Origin: Pomacea canaliculata
Taxonomy: Eukaryota; Mollusca; Gastropoda; Architaenioglossa; Ampullariidae
NCBI RefSeq assembly: GCF_003073045.1
Contig: NC_037601.1
Span: forward strand, 9,969,807 to 10,033,806
Direction of reading: 5' to 3'
Length of the DNA: 64,000 bases
Below, in pieces: positions 50,301-58,680 of the stretch. Position 1 is the first letter of the stretch; the number at the start of each line of letters is the position of its first letter. Under the pieces are notes generated by a model. It ran no database searches. It worked only from the letters and a program-made list of their open reading frames with translations, and was not told the origin of the DNA. The position numbers were made by a program, and so were the translations under genes.

Positions 50301-52205
50301 TTCTTTATTTCAAACAAATTTTACACACAGACTTCACAGACAGTTCACTTTGATTGTCACAGATTATGCGCAACAGCTTTGAGAAAAAACATTGATACAA
50401 TGGCGAGAGAAATGTGTGAGCTAACGGTTCACATGAGGAGGGATAGTGAGAGAGAGTTCACTGATACATTGATACAATGGCGAGAGAAATGTGTGAGCTA
50501 AGGGGCGTCCCACACTTGACTTTGGCTAAAGGTCCCGCGTGAAATGCCGAAATGAAGTGCCCCGCGCCGAAACGTCCGTCGGCGAAACGCCGGTCGGCAA
50601 AAGGTCCTGGTGGGCAATTTTTAAAATGGTATCACCCACGCTAGGGAAGGTAGGAGTATATCCGGTGCTGACAACCAGGGGTCACTTTCCCCCAGTTACT
50701 ACATCGACAGGTGGGTGGGCTAGAGGTACACAAACACCTCTGACTGCCTGTGATGTCCACCCTGCCTTTTGCCCGGGTAGTAATTGGAGACAACTGGCTG
50801 CTAGAAGTCCGCACCGCATGTACTTCTACCTTCCCTCGCATGGGCGATACCATTCCATTTTGTCTGGACAGGAGACTTCGGCCTTTAATCTCCTTTCTTG
50901 CAGGGTCCTTCAAGGCTCAGTACTCTGTCCCATTCTGTTCATTTTGTACACAAAAGCACTATCATTATGCAGGCAATCTCACTATGTTGCTCATCAATCT
51001 TATGCTGATGACACTGCTCTATCCCACTGATTGAGTCTCACTCTGCTATTACAATAGAAGTCTTTTATTATTAAAAGGTAGACATCTTACCATCTTTGGT
51101 ACCCACTAACACTTTGGTAAGAAAGTAACAGAAATCCAGAAGTAAACAGTAGACACCTTACCTTCTTTTGTGCCCACAGTGTTAAAGTAGCCAGCAGAAA
51201 AGCCACCAGTAAAAGCTCCATGAAATCTGGGGCGCCCTTTGGTTTCTTTAGTAGGAACAGCTTGCAGAGCAATAGGCTTCTTGTTTCCATCACCTTTAGA
51301 AGAATGTAAACATGTTTATATATGCTAGATCTGAAGTCACCTGGATATTAAGATTCGATGAAGTTGGCAACCTATTTGCCATTTAAATAACCACCACAAT
51401 CAATGTCATCACATAATAAAGTCTTATATAGAATTGGATAGGGTTTTTTCAGTCACCACCCCCCCTCTACAGTCTTGCTGGTTATTACAATTTCTAATAG
51501 AATTTCACATTGTCAATTGAACCTTTCTCATGTCACAAATTTCTTCTTTGACCATCATTACCAGTTTGAGACCGCATTGTCACTTAACATGATTCAAATC
51601 ATCCCAGCACCTGTTTTTCCATTTCTGTATGCCAAATGCCATAGTTTGAAAAAAAAAATGAAATGGTAGGGGACTTAAGTGGCCAGTCATTTCACCATAA
51701 GTCTATTTTTACCACACCCACGAGGTGACTCAATCACCAGTTAAATAAGTTATTAGTCAAATTAACCATCACCAGCTGAAACCTTTACTACTAGAGTACT
51801 GTACGTAAATAAGGCAGAACTACATTTTTTTCAAGACAAATTTGTCATGCAATATATGTAGTTCAGCTGCCGTTATCAAATGAAAAGTGGTTGCTACTTA
51901 CTGTGACATATGGAGATGCGAGATGGCATTAAAATCCTATGCTGTGTATATTAACGGGGCAGTTGTTAATCGAACAGCAGCATCTGTTTGTTTTTGTTGT
52001 TGTTTGTTTTTTGGGTTTTTTTTTTTTTTTTGTAACTTAAATGTGACCTTGTCTTCACACACACGCAAACGAGTATCTCTAAAAGTATAACACTGGTATA
52101 GCTATCAGCTTATGCTCGTTTCATATCAACATTACCTATAATGAATGGCAAGGGTTCGCCAAGTTCGACGAAGTTTTCTTCTTCTGAATCACTGGACGCG
52201 GCCAT
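32316..52205 (-). CDS. GPATCH1: G-patch domain-containing protein 1
   Basis: Nuclear spliceosome-associated G-patch protein; G-patch proteins activate DEAH helicases (family knowledge). Eighteen coding exons on minus: 52205-52136, 51293-51162, 49521-49433, 48499-48339, 48138-48032, 47765-47704, 47275-47072, 46822-46684, 44036-43776, 43687-43268, 42741-42563, 41746-41619, 40473-40343, 39090-38975, 38361-38123, 37747-37410, 36003-35888 and 32450-32316; total 3027 nt, 1008 aa (human 931). N terminus [32 protein letters not shown] is near-identical to human. The G-patch [14 protein letters not shown] is near residue 160. Further anchors: [74 protein letters not shown], and a Lys/His/Ser-rich tail. 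Intron 3 uses a GC donor; exon 11 has a weak GTTTCT donor. Introns hold many LINEs and MITEs. Confidence 0.95.
32698..35209 (+). mobile_element. RTE-like LINE (family A), young 5'-truncated insertion
   Basis: Flanked by a perfect 10-bp duplication CAAGTGAGTT at 32688-32697 and 35210-35219, with a (CTGAC)n 3' tail typical of RTE elements. An uninterrupted frame of 832 codons runs from the truncation point to the stop at 35197-35199. It encodes the C-terminal half of the apurinic-type endonuclease (DWNATIG, TWHSPGG, NQIDFIL, SDHNLV) and a complete RT ([50 protein letters not shown]). The N-terminal endonuclease half is missing, so it cannot move by itself. Most like BovB/RTE. It sits antisense in the last GPATCH1 intron. 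Confidence 0.92.
32701..35199 (+). CDS. RTE endonuclease (partial)-reverse transcriptase
   Basis: Open frame of the family A LINE. The first ATG is at 32920 (759 aa), but the frame is open from 32701 with endonuclease sequence, so 32920 is an internal Met. The palm carries F-A-D-D as the catalytic box. The C terminus has [19 protein letters not shown] and ends RPDRAWD. Base composition is clearly richer in GC than the flanking intron, as expected of a recent arrival under separate coding constraint. Confidence 0.9.
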   Translation, partial: DWNATIGPDAYQQWAGTVGKFGLGNTNARGLRLLEFAQSHRLTIANTLHPHKKSRTVTWHSPGGLVHNQIDFILLPQRFKSSINKAQTRSFPGADIGSDHNLVLTSLRLKLKLRRDHNKNPRIRFNLEKLKDPETERIFQAQVGGKFAALATIDCDIDALAGSIKEVLLSTADEVLGKQRKRKQPWVTDDILDLCDVRRALKKDRGLDPTSADKYRLVNQKIRTRMKEAKEDWIEDQCCIVEVGMASGDSKKAYETLKALTKTQQRPATVIEDSAGQLLTENAAVLSRWTEYCQDLYNYKIEPDTSILQHHQTGTREAEDLPVLTDEVREAMHSLKGGKSPGVDNVPAELLKHGGDATTKAFTTLCQKIWEEKKWPVEWAQSIIIPLPKKGNLKQCQNYRTISLISHPSKVMLRIILNRLKPIAEELLAEEQAGFRAGRSTVEQIFNCRVMIEKHLEHQRELYHNFIDFKKAFDRVWHDGLWQVMRSFNIEEGLIQMVAALYKNASSAVLLNNQLGEFFAMTIGVRQGCLLSPILFNIFLEKIMQETLHNHHTSISIGGRPLCNLRFADDIDLMAGSNNELQDLTDRLSRRAGAYGMEISSEKSKVMIISTTDSSSNIVMNGQKLEEVNSFKYLGATLTRDGCCTAEIRIRIGMATSAMSRLDRIWRSNSISFSTKHRLYKSLVVAILLYGCETWTLLAATEKKLQAFENKCLRRLLRISYREHKTNEYVRSTVTSLVGPQEPLLATVKRRKLAWFGHVTRHNTLSKTILQGTLEGSRRRGRPRKSWVTNIKEWTEREMPDLLSSAQDRTGWKILSVAAAGRSPLRPDRAWD
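35405..35780 (+). mobile_element. 5'-truncated RTE-like LINE (family B), 376 bp
   Basis: Starts in the RT thumb ([19 protein letters not shown]) and ends GCAGCCCTATGCTC plus an AATAATAAG tail. Flanked by an 8-bp duplication AAATGTGA at 35397-35404 and 35781-35788. Contains stops in the RT frame. It is in the same GPATCH1 intron as the family A insertion. Confidence 0.75.
36290..37330 (-). mobile_element. RTE-like LINE (family A), old 5'-truncated copy
   Basis: Minus-strand relic collinear with the 32698 copy: AFDRVWH-like block near 37320, a FADD-region remnant near 37090, [15 protein letters not shown] at 37000, [20 protein letters not shown] near 36740, KTILQGTLE near 36510, and a GTGACTG tail near 36290. 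Many stops and shifts. It lies in the GPATCH1 intron adjoining the one that holds the young copy. Confidence 0.8.
37967..37982. repeat. (CA)n microsatellite
   Basis: Short CACACACA tract in a GPATCH1 intron. Confidence 0.7.
39338..39794. mobile_element. hAT-type MITE, 457 bp
   Basis: Termini CAGTGGTTCTTAAAGTG and TACTTTGAGAACCACTG are inverted repeats of a classic hAT end. Flanking 8-mers CTTTAATC and CTCTAAAC match at 6 of 8 positions, an aged target duplication with the hAT preference NTCTAAAN. Interior is non-coding. Located in the intron between GPATCH1 exons 13 and 14. Confidence 0.75.
44495..46088 (-). mobile_element. RTE-like LINE (family C), young 5'-truncated insertion
   Basis: An uninterrupted 527-codon frame (46085-44502) encodes most of an [94 protein letters not shown]. 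The 3' tail is (AACT)n at 44495-44507. Target duplication AGTCTTCT at 44487-44494 and 46089-46096. The endonuclease is missing. The first codons come from a short inverted duplication at the 5' end, so the apparent ATG is not the native start. Sense to GPATCH1, in the intron between exons 8 and 9. Related to family B. Confidence 0.9.
46046..46090. repeat. 16-bp inverted repeat at the 5' end of LINE C
   Basis: CTTGTATGTCGGCTTC (46046-46061) and GAAGCCGACATACAAG (46075-46090) are perfect inverted copies around a 13-bp loop; the outer arm is the extreme 5' end of the insertion. Confidence 0.9.
46230..46560 (+). mobile_element. CR1/L2-like LINE RT fragment
   Basis: Reads [17 protein letters not shown], then [14 protein letters not shown], matching the LDYCNSLLAGLP and QNAAARLV blocks of L2/CR1-type RT C termini. 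Decayed; beside the LINE C insertion. Confidence 0.55.
50109..50607. mobile_element. Unclassified element with terminal 15-bp unit arrays
   Basis: The left end is about eight tandem copies of a unit like GGACGTTTCGCCGAC (50109-50228). The right end has about three or more units in inverted orientation (50566-50607) and looser ones before that. The interior holds a perfect 36-bp direct repeat at 50389-50424 and 50466-50501 (77-bp offset) and a GA-rich tract. No ORF. Probably a non-autonomous transposon; I cannot place its superfamily. Lies in GPATCH1 intron 2. Confidence 0.6.
50628..50851. mobile_element. 224-bp palindromic MITE
   Basis: Begins GGTATCACCCACGCTAGGG and ends CCCTCGCATGGGCGATACC. 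The outer ~45 bp are inverted copies with scattered mismatches, and the inner parts are weakly palindromic. No clear target duplication found. Directly follows the 15-bp-unit element. Confidence 0.6.
50852..51030 (+). mobile_element. CR1-like LINE RT fragment
   Basis: Encodes [20 protein letters not shown] and [12 protein letters not shown], i.e. the GVPQGSVLGPILF and FADDT boxes of a CR1/jockey-type RT. Third repeat in a row in GPATCH1 intron 2. Confidence 0.65.
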
Positions 52206-52576
52206 GTTTTTGCAATCTATGTTCCGCACTGAAAGGGAAAAAAAAAAGAGCGAGAGAGAGAGTAGCGTGCAAAACTTAAATAGCAAAATGGTGGAATATA
52301 AAATTATCAATGATGACAAAGAACCGTAACAAATTTTTTTGCAGGTACAGCATGACAGTTCTAAGAACTTTTAAACACATATTTTAGACAAATTGCAGCT
52401 AAAGAATGCAAAAGTGCACTGACCAAAAATACGGAAGAAATTTCACGCGCATGCGTACTCACGTCTTCTGTAGATAGCAGCATCGCCCTGTGTGGAATTT
52501 GTGAGTTGTTGTACAGGTTATCGTCAGACATAGGTGCTGTTACCATGCTTAATCCATGTGTCTGTGTGTGCAAAAG
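52206..52576. promoter_or_regulatory. Divergent GPATCH1/SOCS6 promoter
   Basis: Only 371 bp separate the GPATCH1 start (52205, minus) and the SOCS6 start (52577, plus). An NRF1-like site, GCGCATGCGT, is at 52447-52456. A GA-rich tract is near 52240-52265. TSSs are inferred. Confidence 0.55.
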
Positions 52577-52580
52577 ATGA
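52545..52580 (+). promoter_or_regulatory. SOCS6: SOCS6 upstream ORF overlapping the start codon
   Basis: An 11-codon uORF ([11 protein letters not shown]) starts in good context (A at -3). Its TGA at 52578-52580 overlaps the first of two adjacent SOCS6 ATGs as ATGA. Whether it is in the mRNA depends on the TSS. Confidence 0.45.
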
Positions 52581-53818
52581 TGAAGAAGATAAGTTTCAAA
52601 GGTATTATATTGTCAACGAACAGACGTTCCCGTGGAGAGTCTCCCAAGACCACTGATGTTGGTCGCGATATTCGACAGATCGAAAGTGTTGGAGGTGAGG
52701 AACGAGAAATGCTGTGTGACTCACATCAGGTTTTGTCACAACAGAATCACGCAGACGAACAAACAACGATAGAAGATATAAGCCAAAAGAGGAGAGACAA
52801 GATTGGGCTTCTACGGAACTTGCGGCGTAAGTTGGCACCGTCCTTTCATCGAAAGTCTGAGTCGATCGAAGCTAATCACATAGAAGAGTGTCCGCAGCAT
52901 TCTCAAACTCTATCAAAGACAGAGACAAGAAAATCTAAACAGAGAAGCAAATATCTGTTCGGTTTGTGTGACAAAGCAGGGAAGCCAGGTTCATTCTCAC
53001 AGAGCTGCGACAGTCTGACTTCCAGTGTACAAAGCTACGTTTCTCCCAAGATAACTGAATGGCGTTCGAACACAGATTCTTGTGACTATGATGGTCGAAA
53101 AGAAAAATCCGGTTGCTGGACCAAAGACATTTCGAAGTTCAGCCAAGATGCATGTGTGTTGCGCAGGGAGGATCCACCACAAAGTGATGAGTGTTGTGAT
53201 GCTCAGTCTAGCAAGAGTAGAGACAGAAGGGAGGCCAATGCAGGCCACCCAGATGTGTGTGACCTAGTTGATGCATTAGCGTTGGAATTAGATTCTACCC
53301 AGGATCAGCCAAAAGTTTGGAGCCTCACACATGAGCTTTTTCGACTGTCCAAATTTGGTTGGTACTGGGGGCCTATTACTCGCAATGAAGCAGAAGAGAA
53401 GCTGGCTGATCAACCAGATGGCGCTTTCCTTGTGCGTGACAGTTCAGACGAACGATATTTGCTGAGCTTGAGCTTTAGATCATATGGTCGTACACTGCAC
53501 ACGCGCATTGAACACTGTAATGGGATGTTTAGCTTCTATGCACAACCAGACACTGAAGGCTATCCATCCATTGTGGATTTAATTGAACACTCAATGAATG
53601 ACTCACAGACTGGCATCTTTTGCTACTCTAGATCTCGGTCCCCAGGTGCCCCTTCATTCCCAGTCAGACTGACTAAACCAGTGTCTCGATTCACCCAAGT
53701 GCGTTCTCTTCAATATCTTTGTCGCTTTGTTATTCGACAGTATACTCGCTACGATCACATTCAGCATCTGCCACTGCCTACCACCTTGAAAGGATGGATT
53801 GAAGAGAATCAGTACTGA
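52577..53818 (+). CDS. SOCS6: suppressor of cytokine signaling 6
   Basis: SH2 adaptor that recruits an Elongin BC-Cullin 5 ubiquitin ligase to phosphotyrosine targets such as receptor tyrosine kinases (family knowledge). Single coding exon, as in vertebrate SOCS6. The start is placed at the ATGATG at 52577/52580 because MKKISFKG matches human MKKISLKT; the open frame reaches 52556 (MCLCVQK) but lacks support. The protein is 412-413 aa, shorter than human SOCS6 (535), with a low-complexity, Ser/Arg/Lys-rich N-terminal half. SH2 from about residue 261: [37 protein letters not shown] (Arg near 286 binds phosphate). SOCS box: [17 protein letters not shown] (BC box) and LPLP (Cul5 box). SOCS6 rather than SOCS7 because of HTRIEH...FSFY and IVDLIEHS. 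Confidence 0.96.
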   Translation: MMKKISFKGIILSTNRRSRGESPKTTDVGRDIRQIESVGGEEREMLCDSHQVLSQQNHADEQTTIEDISQKRRDKIGLLRNLRRKLAPSFHRKSESIEANHIEECPQHSQTLSKTETRKSKQRSKYLFGLCDKAGKPGSFSQSCDSLTSSVQSYVSPKITEWRSNTDSCDYDGRKEKSGCWTKDISKFSQDACVLRREDPPQSDECCDAQSSKSRDRREANAGHPDVCDLVDALALELDSTQDQPKVWSLTHELFRLSKFGWYWGPITRNEAEEKLADQPDGAFLVRDSSDERYLLSLSFRSYGRTLHTRIEHCNGMFSFYAQPDTEGYPSIVDLIEHSMNDSQTGIFCYSRSRSPGAPSFPVRLTKPVSRFTQVRSLQYLCRFVIRQYTRYDHIQHLPLPTTLKGWIEENQY

Positions 53819-56543
53819 AAAGACAAGACACAGTATAATAATAGCTGTAATAGAAATGTGGTGTTCTCCACTGTTCTTAAAAGTAGCATCTATTACAGAC
53901 TGGCACAAGAGTCATGCACAATTACCTATGATACCTATGAGCTACATGTAACAAATTTATGGCATTCAGTTATGTCTAGTATATGACAAAACTTGTAGAC
54001 TACCAACATGCTGATTCCTGCATAAAGTTGTTCACTGGACTTGCTTACATGAAAAGACATTATAATGTTTTTAAACTGGTCAGTTTTCAGAGCGTAAAAA
54101 TTAACCACTCTTTCTACCCTGGCCTCCACCACCACCACCAAGCCTAATATAAAGTGTTTTCTATTACAGAAGCTTTTTCCAACATGATAATAGTTTTAAA
54201 CGTATTTTCTTTTGCCATAAATACTAGCTAATTACTAATAGTGATCCTCATATTTTAAACAAATTTGAAAATGTGACGGTGCTTACAGAGAGATGCCATA
54301 GGTATTTTTTAGATGTGTCCAGTTTCATATTCTATTCTTTGAAATACTGACAGCTGTAGCTTAGAGATTAGCAATTATACCACCAGAGTAAGGTGAAGTG
54401 ATTGCCATAGTTGTACACTTTCAGTGCCTGTCCTATGTCCACAAACAATATTGTCTTTCTTCTTTTTGTCATTGATTTGACTGATGTTTTTTGCATGTCC
54501 CTTCAGTTCAAGGAGTGTTCTCTGCTAAAAACAGCAGCTTAAAAAGTCAGCAATGCTGATAGCTATATTAAGAACAGCAGTTGTTATGCAAGTCATGCAG
54601 TTTTCTACTTTAATATTGCTGCAAGCTTGTTAAATGAAACAGTTGCTGTCAACTCGTGCAGTTTTCTATTTGGATGCTGCTACATGCTTGTAGAATGGAG
54701 AGGAGGTTGTGTAACAACTTAAATATGATTTTATTCACCGTATTCAGGTAGTTTGTCTGCCAAACATGTGTAAAAGGTTTGAAGTGTGTGTTTATTTTAT
54801 GCAGTATGCATTGTTTTTTTGTATAGAAAATGAGTGCAACCTAGGTTGGTTTTAAGTACCATGTACCTGTAATGAATTCACTTTTGTTGAGAAGTACTTC
54901 TTATCAGAGCATGAAATGTTAGTTGAACATGGAGAAACATGACAAAAGAATGCAGCCATGTGTAATTTTAAACATGGAGATGTAATTTGGATATCAGTTA
55001 AGGTTGGTAAAAACAGAAAAACAGTTTTGCTCTGGATATGAAGCTGAACTATAGAGGAATAGGTCTGGAATTACATGCATTTTTGTTTTGTTTTGTTTTT
55101 GTTTTAGACAGCTATTTTGATTTTACCATGTTTGTTACTTGGTTAGATTGCATAGATGTTGTAAACTAAGGCAGTTGCAATTTGATCTAGAGCTAAGTTC
55201 ACAGTGGAGGTAATATTAGCAATTTTTAAGCCAGGTAAAACATCTAGCCATATATTTTAGTAGTGGTAAATTAAGATCAGTCCCAAAATTAATGCCAAAG
55301 TTTAAATCTTTTCATGGTTGAACATTCACATAACTAGGATACGTAGTTATCTCCATTTTGCTTTATCCCCGCAGGATAGAAAACAATGTAGCAATAGTTT
55401 TTATCTCTAAGTGATCCTATTATCTTTGGTGTGTAATTACATCCCTAAAACAAAGTTATTTTGTCTCTTTGAATTGCATTCAAGGTCTTGAATTTCACTT
55501 TTGCTGTTGTTACAGATGTGGCCAGTGTCTATGTTTCCCAATTACTAGCTGACTCTTTTAACCCAAGCGTTATGGGTATTGAAGAAATGGTATTTCTCAA
55601 ATACTCATGAAGTTATCCTTGCAAAGGTCATAGTGTCTTTCAAGCACTGTAGCTACAGCAAAGTGCACCTTTCTATACAAACTGAAGAAGTCTTCTGTTC
55701 AAAAGTTAAGCATGCAAGTGATGTCATATTTTATATTTTTATTTTTGTGTCATTTTTTAATTTTTTTTATGGGAATGGGATAGCTGGTATGGCAGGTGGT
55801 GGACCAGGAGGAGAGTGAAAACTTCAGAGAGTTTAAGACAGAGCTGTCTCCATAGGCCTATGTGTTCAGGGTGCTTTTAGGATGCAAGTTTCTTGTATAT
55901 AGTGGACATTTTGTATAATATTAATGATTCTGAATTGCTTATATGCCTGAAGCCAAGAATTTTTTTTTTACTTAACAATTATGTGAACATTACTGAAAGC
56001 ATGATTTAACATATTATTTTCATTATGGTTGAACATATATGCAATATTTAGGGACAGTGTGAAGAAACAATGCAAGGTGTGTATGGTTTGACAAGCTGAT
56101 GCATGTAGCTGTTAAATGAGTTTGGGTGTGAATGTTGGTAATTTGCTTAAAATATGCATATTTGTATATTTCTTAGTGAATGTGAGTGCACGGGCATGGA
56201 GTACACTTTAGCACAATTGACTGGTTAAGTGGGTCTGAATTTTGTCAATGCAAAGGTGGTTTTTTTTTTATCAGATTAATTGGATTCTTTTTGAATTTCT
56301 GGCTACAGTTTCCAATCTGTTGGAAATTTATTTTCAGAAAAATCATCTTCGCTTTTTAAATATATAATTTTTTTTTAAACTAACAGATGTGAAGAACAGA
56401 ACTCCGAAGACAGTTTACAATTGTTTGTGATGTCATGACTTTAAATGAAGTCTGTCAATAGCAGGGAAGACCAAGGCAAGAGATTACATTTATATTTAAA
56501 AGGCTTTCTTCTCTTTTTTAATATTTTGTAGACAGCAAATAAA
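53819..56543 (+). other. SOCS6: SOCS6 3' UTR, long
   Basis: 2.7 kb of AT-rich, gene-free sequence. The first AATAAA on the plus strand that I found is at 56538-56543, giving a probable 3' UTR end just after. AT-rich tracts are frequent. No other exon seen. Confidence 0.45.
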
Positions 56544-57816
56544 GAAACTTTGCATAGGATGTCAAGTCCTTATGATGTAACAGGTTATGCACCAGTAAAA
56601 TTTTAAAAGTGGCCTTTTGTCATAAAAAATTTAGATGTGTCATATAGGGCATTCTCTAGGGTTTTTTTGTGTATTTTCATATGTTTATACTTTTGTACAT
56701 CTGGAAGTGTTTTATTATCATCTGAGAGCCACACAAGCAGAAAAAGTGTTATAATTGCATATGAGTGGCCACATGTTCCCATATGAATGGGAACTATATT
56801 AGAAATGAGAAATGTGATGAATTTACTTTCTACTTTCACACCTGAGTCAGTGCCTGCATTGTATTAGTAGGATTGTTGTCAAATTTTGTATTTCACAGAA
56901 ATTGAAATGGAAATATTTTAAGTTCAAACAAGGTTTGGGAGAAGAGACATTTTAAGGTGGCTTATCAGATGAACAAGGAAATGCTGAGGATGAGGGTTGT
57001 GGATACTACAGTTAACAAGCATTTTGCTTTTTTGAACCCAGGAGAGTTAGGCTTTGATTCCAGCAGAAGGTTGGCTTTTATTGCTTAGTGCTCTTAGCTG
57101 ATGCCTGCCTGAAAGTCTAGTGGGTGGAGAAAAGTCCGTCCTTTTGCATTAGCTATTAATATTTAGTTAAGGCCAGTTTAAGCCTCACCATTGCCCAACC
57201 TCAAATGTATTCAGTGGTCAGTTTGCTTGTAAACATTTTAGCCTGTTGAACTGTAGCAAAGTACTTCTGTTTTAAAACCTACTCTTAGTATATTTCAAAT
57301 TTGAAATCAAGAATAATTTGATAAAATAATATAGATGTTCCATAGCAATTTTTTCCTCATTTTTTGGAAAACTGTTAATGGTTATTGTCTTAAATATTGT
57401 TTAATCAAAACTATGCATTAGCATATTTTTTAAAGCATGTCAGTTAGATAATTTAGAGCAAACTTTAAAACTTGGCTGGAAATCTAGCTAAGGTTTTAAT
57501 AATTTGCAATAACAGAAACAATAATGTACAATAATATTGCACATCTACTTAACACCTAAAGCTGAAGATTTGCAACAAGCATTGCATCAGAGGCCTGGTG
57601 TTAAAGGGAGTAATTTTTCCCACAGGTAGAAACAGTGCCCAGCAAAGATGACCCTCTTTCTTCCCTTCAGTTTATATTTACTTTATGATAATACATGTTT
57701 CAGACATGAGCCCTCTTACCTGTTCACATAGCAGATTGTGTGAAGAAAAAGGATTTAATATTTCAAGTCCTTTCCACTGTCATTATGCAAACTATGTAAA
57801 ATGAGAGTTTAGTGTT

Positions 57817-58008
57817 TCAGTTCTTCGTTCTCTTTCTCAAATTTTTCATGGCAAGGGTTCCGTCCGAATCAGCACCTATCCCTTTTGACCTGATTTCTTT
57901 GTGAATGTTCATCTGCATCATGACATGAGTGAAGCCCTGCATCAGCAGGAGCTTCTGGAGGGCAGTTGCTGAAGAGTTGTGGGTACACATGCTGCAGATG
58001 TCATCTTT
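57817..58008 (-). CDS. Terminal coding exon of an unidentified gene
   Basis: After a good acceptor (TTTGCATTTCAG, minus strand) an open frame of 63 codons runs to TGA. Blocks: KDDICSMCTHNSSATALQKL, LLMQGFTHVMMQMNIHKEIR and MKNLRKRTKN. Its codon composition is richer in GC than the flanks, and stops crowd the neighbouring frames. The exon starts in phase 0. I do not recognise the protein; the C-x2-C pair and basic C-terminal tail are the only visible features. No earlier exon was found between 58009 and 64000, so the gene body probably extends past the window. It would be convergent with SOCS6. Confidence 0.6.
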   Translation of the reverse strand, partial: KDDICSMCTHNSSATALQKLLLMQGFTHVMMQMNIHKEIRSKGIGADSDGTLAMKNLRKRTKN

Positions 58009-58196
58009 CTGAAATGCAAAGATAGTGTTTAATTTGTCTTCTACACGAATATGTTCATCATCTAAAGGCAGCTTAGGGCATTTGTCATATCTAATTCCTT
58101 TCGCATGGCTGTTAAATATGCAATATGTAATAGAATTTTTATGGTCTTCTTCCTCTTGAAACGCCTTTTCATCTTGTTAAGTGATTCATCTGTAAC

Positions 58197-58680
58197 TTTG
58201 ATCTTGTGTCCGGCTTGACTTGTGTACTATGTGAAGTATTTTGATACATCAGAAATTCTTGGTCTTGTGTTTGACTTGACCCGTGTACCATGAGTTATTG
58301 TGGTACACTAGAGGCCTTTTGTGGTCTTGTGTTAAACTCGTGTACTTTACCGGGAGTTACTATACATCAGAAATTTGTTGTCTTGTGTCAAATTTATGTA
58401 CCACATGAGCGGTTATTATACTTCAGACACCTGTTGTTGTGTTTCTAACTTTGGTTCATGTCCCGTGGTTAAAGCTCTGTCCTGGTCTTAGTGTTTCAAA
58501 CTTGACTGATGTATAACATGAGTTATTCTGGTGTGTCACAAACCTGTGTGTCAAGCTCAACTGTTGTGTACTGCATGAATGATTTTAATGTGTAAGAAAC
58601 CCCTGGTCTTGTGTCAAGCAAATATAAATGATGTAAGGATTTTGATACATCTAAAATCTTTAGGCTTATGTCAGGGTCAG
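58197..58680. repeat. Degenerate ~58-bp minisatellite
   Basis: About eight units share GGTCTTGTGT, then CAAACTTGAC, GTGTACCA, TGAGTTATT and TACATCAGAAA. Units vary in length (46-66 bp) and identity. It lies just 5' of the orphan terminal exon on the minus strand, i.e. in its last intron if that model is right. Confidence 0.7.

Noticed and set aside
50641-50913. 90-codon minus-strand ORF with Cys/Ser-rich tail
   Set aside because: Fully explained by the palindromic 224-bp element; no protein similarity recognised.
57817-58008. Identity as rotatin (RTTN), a neighbour of SOCS6 in human
   Set aside because: The C-terminal residues do not resemble what I recall of rotatin, and the orientation relative to SOCS6 differs.
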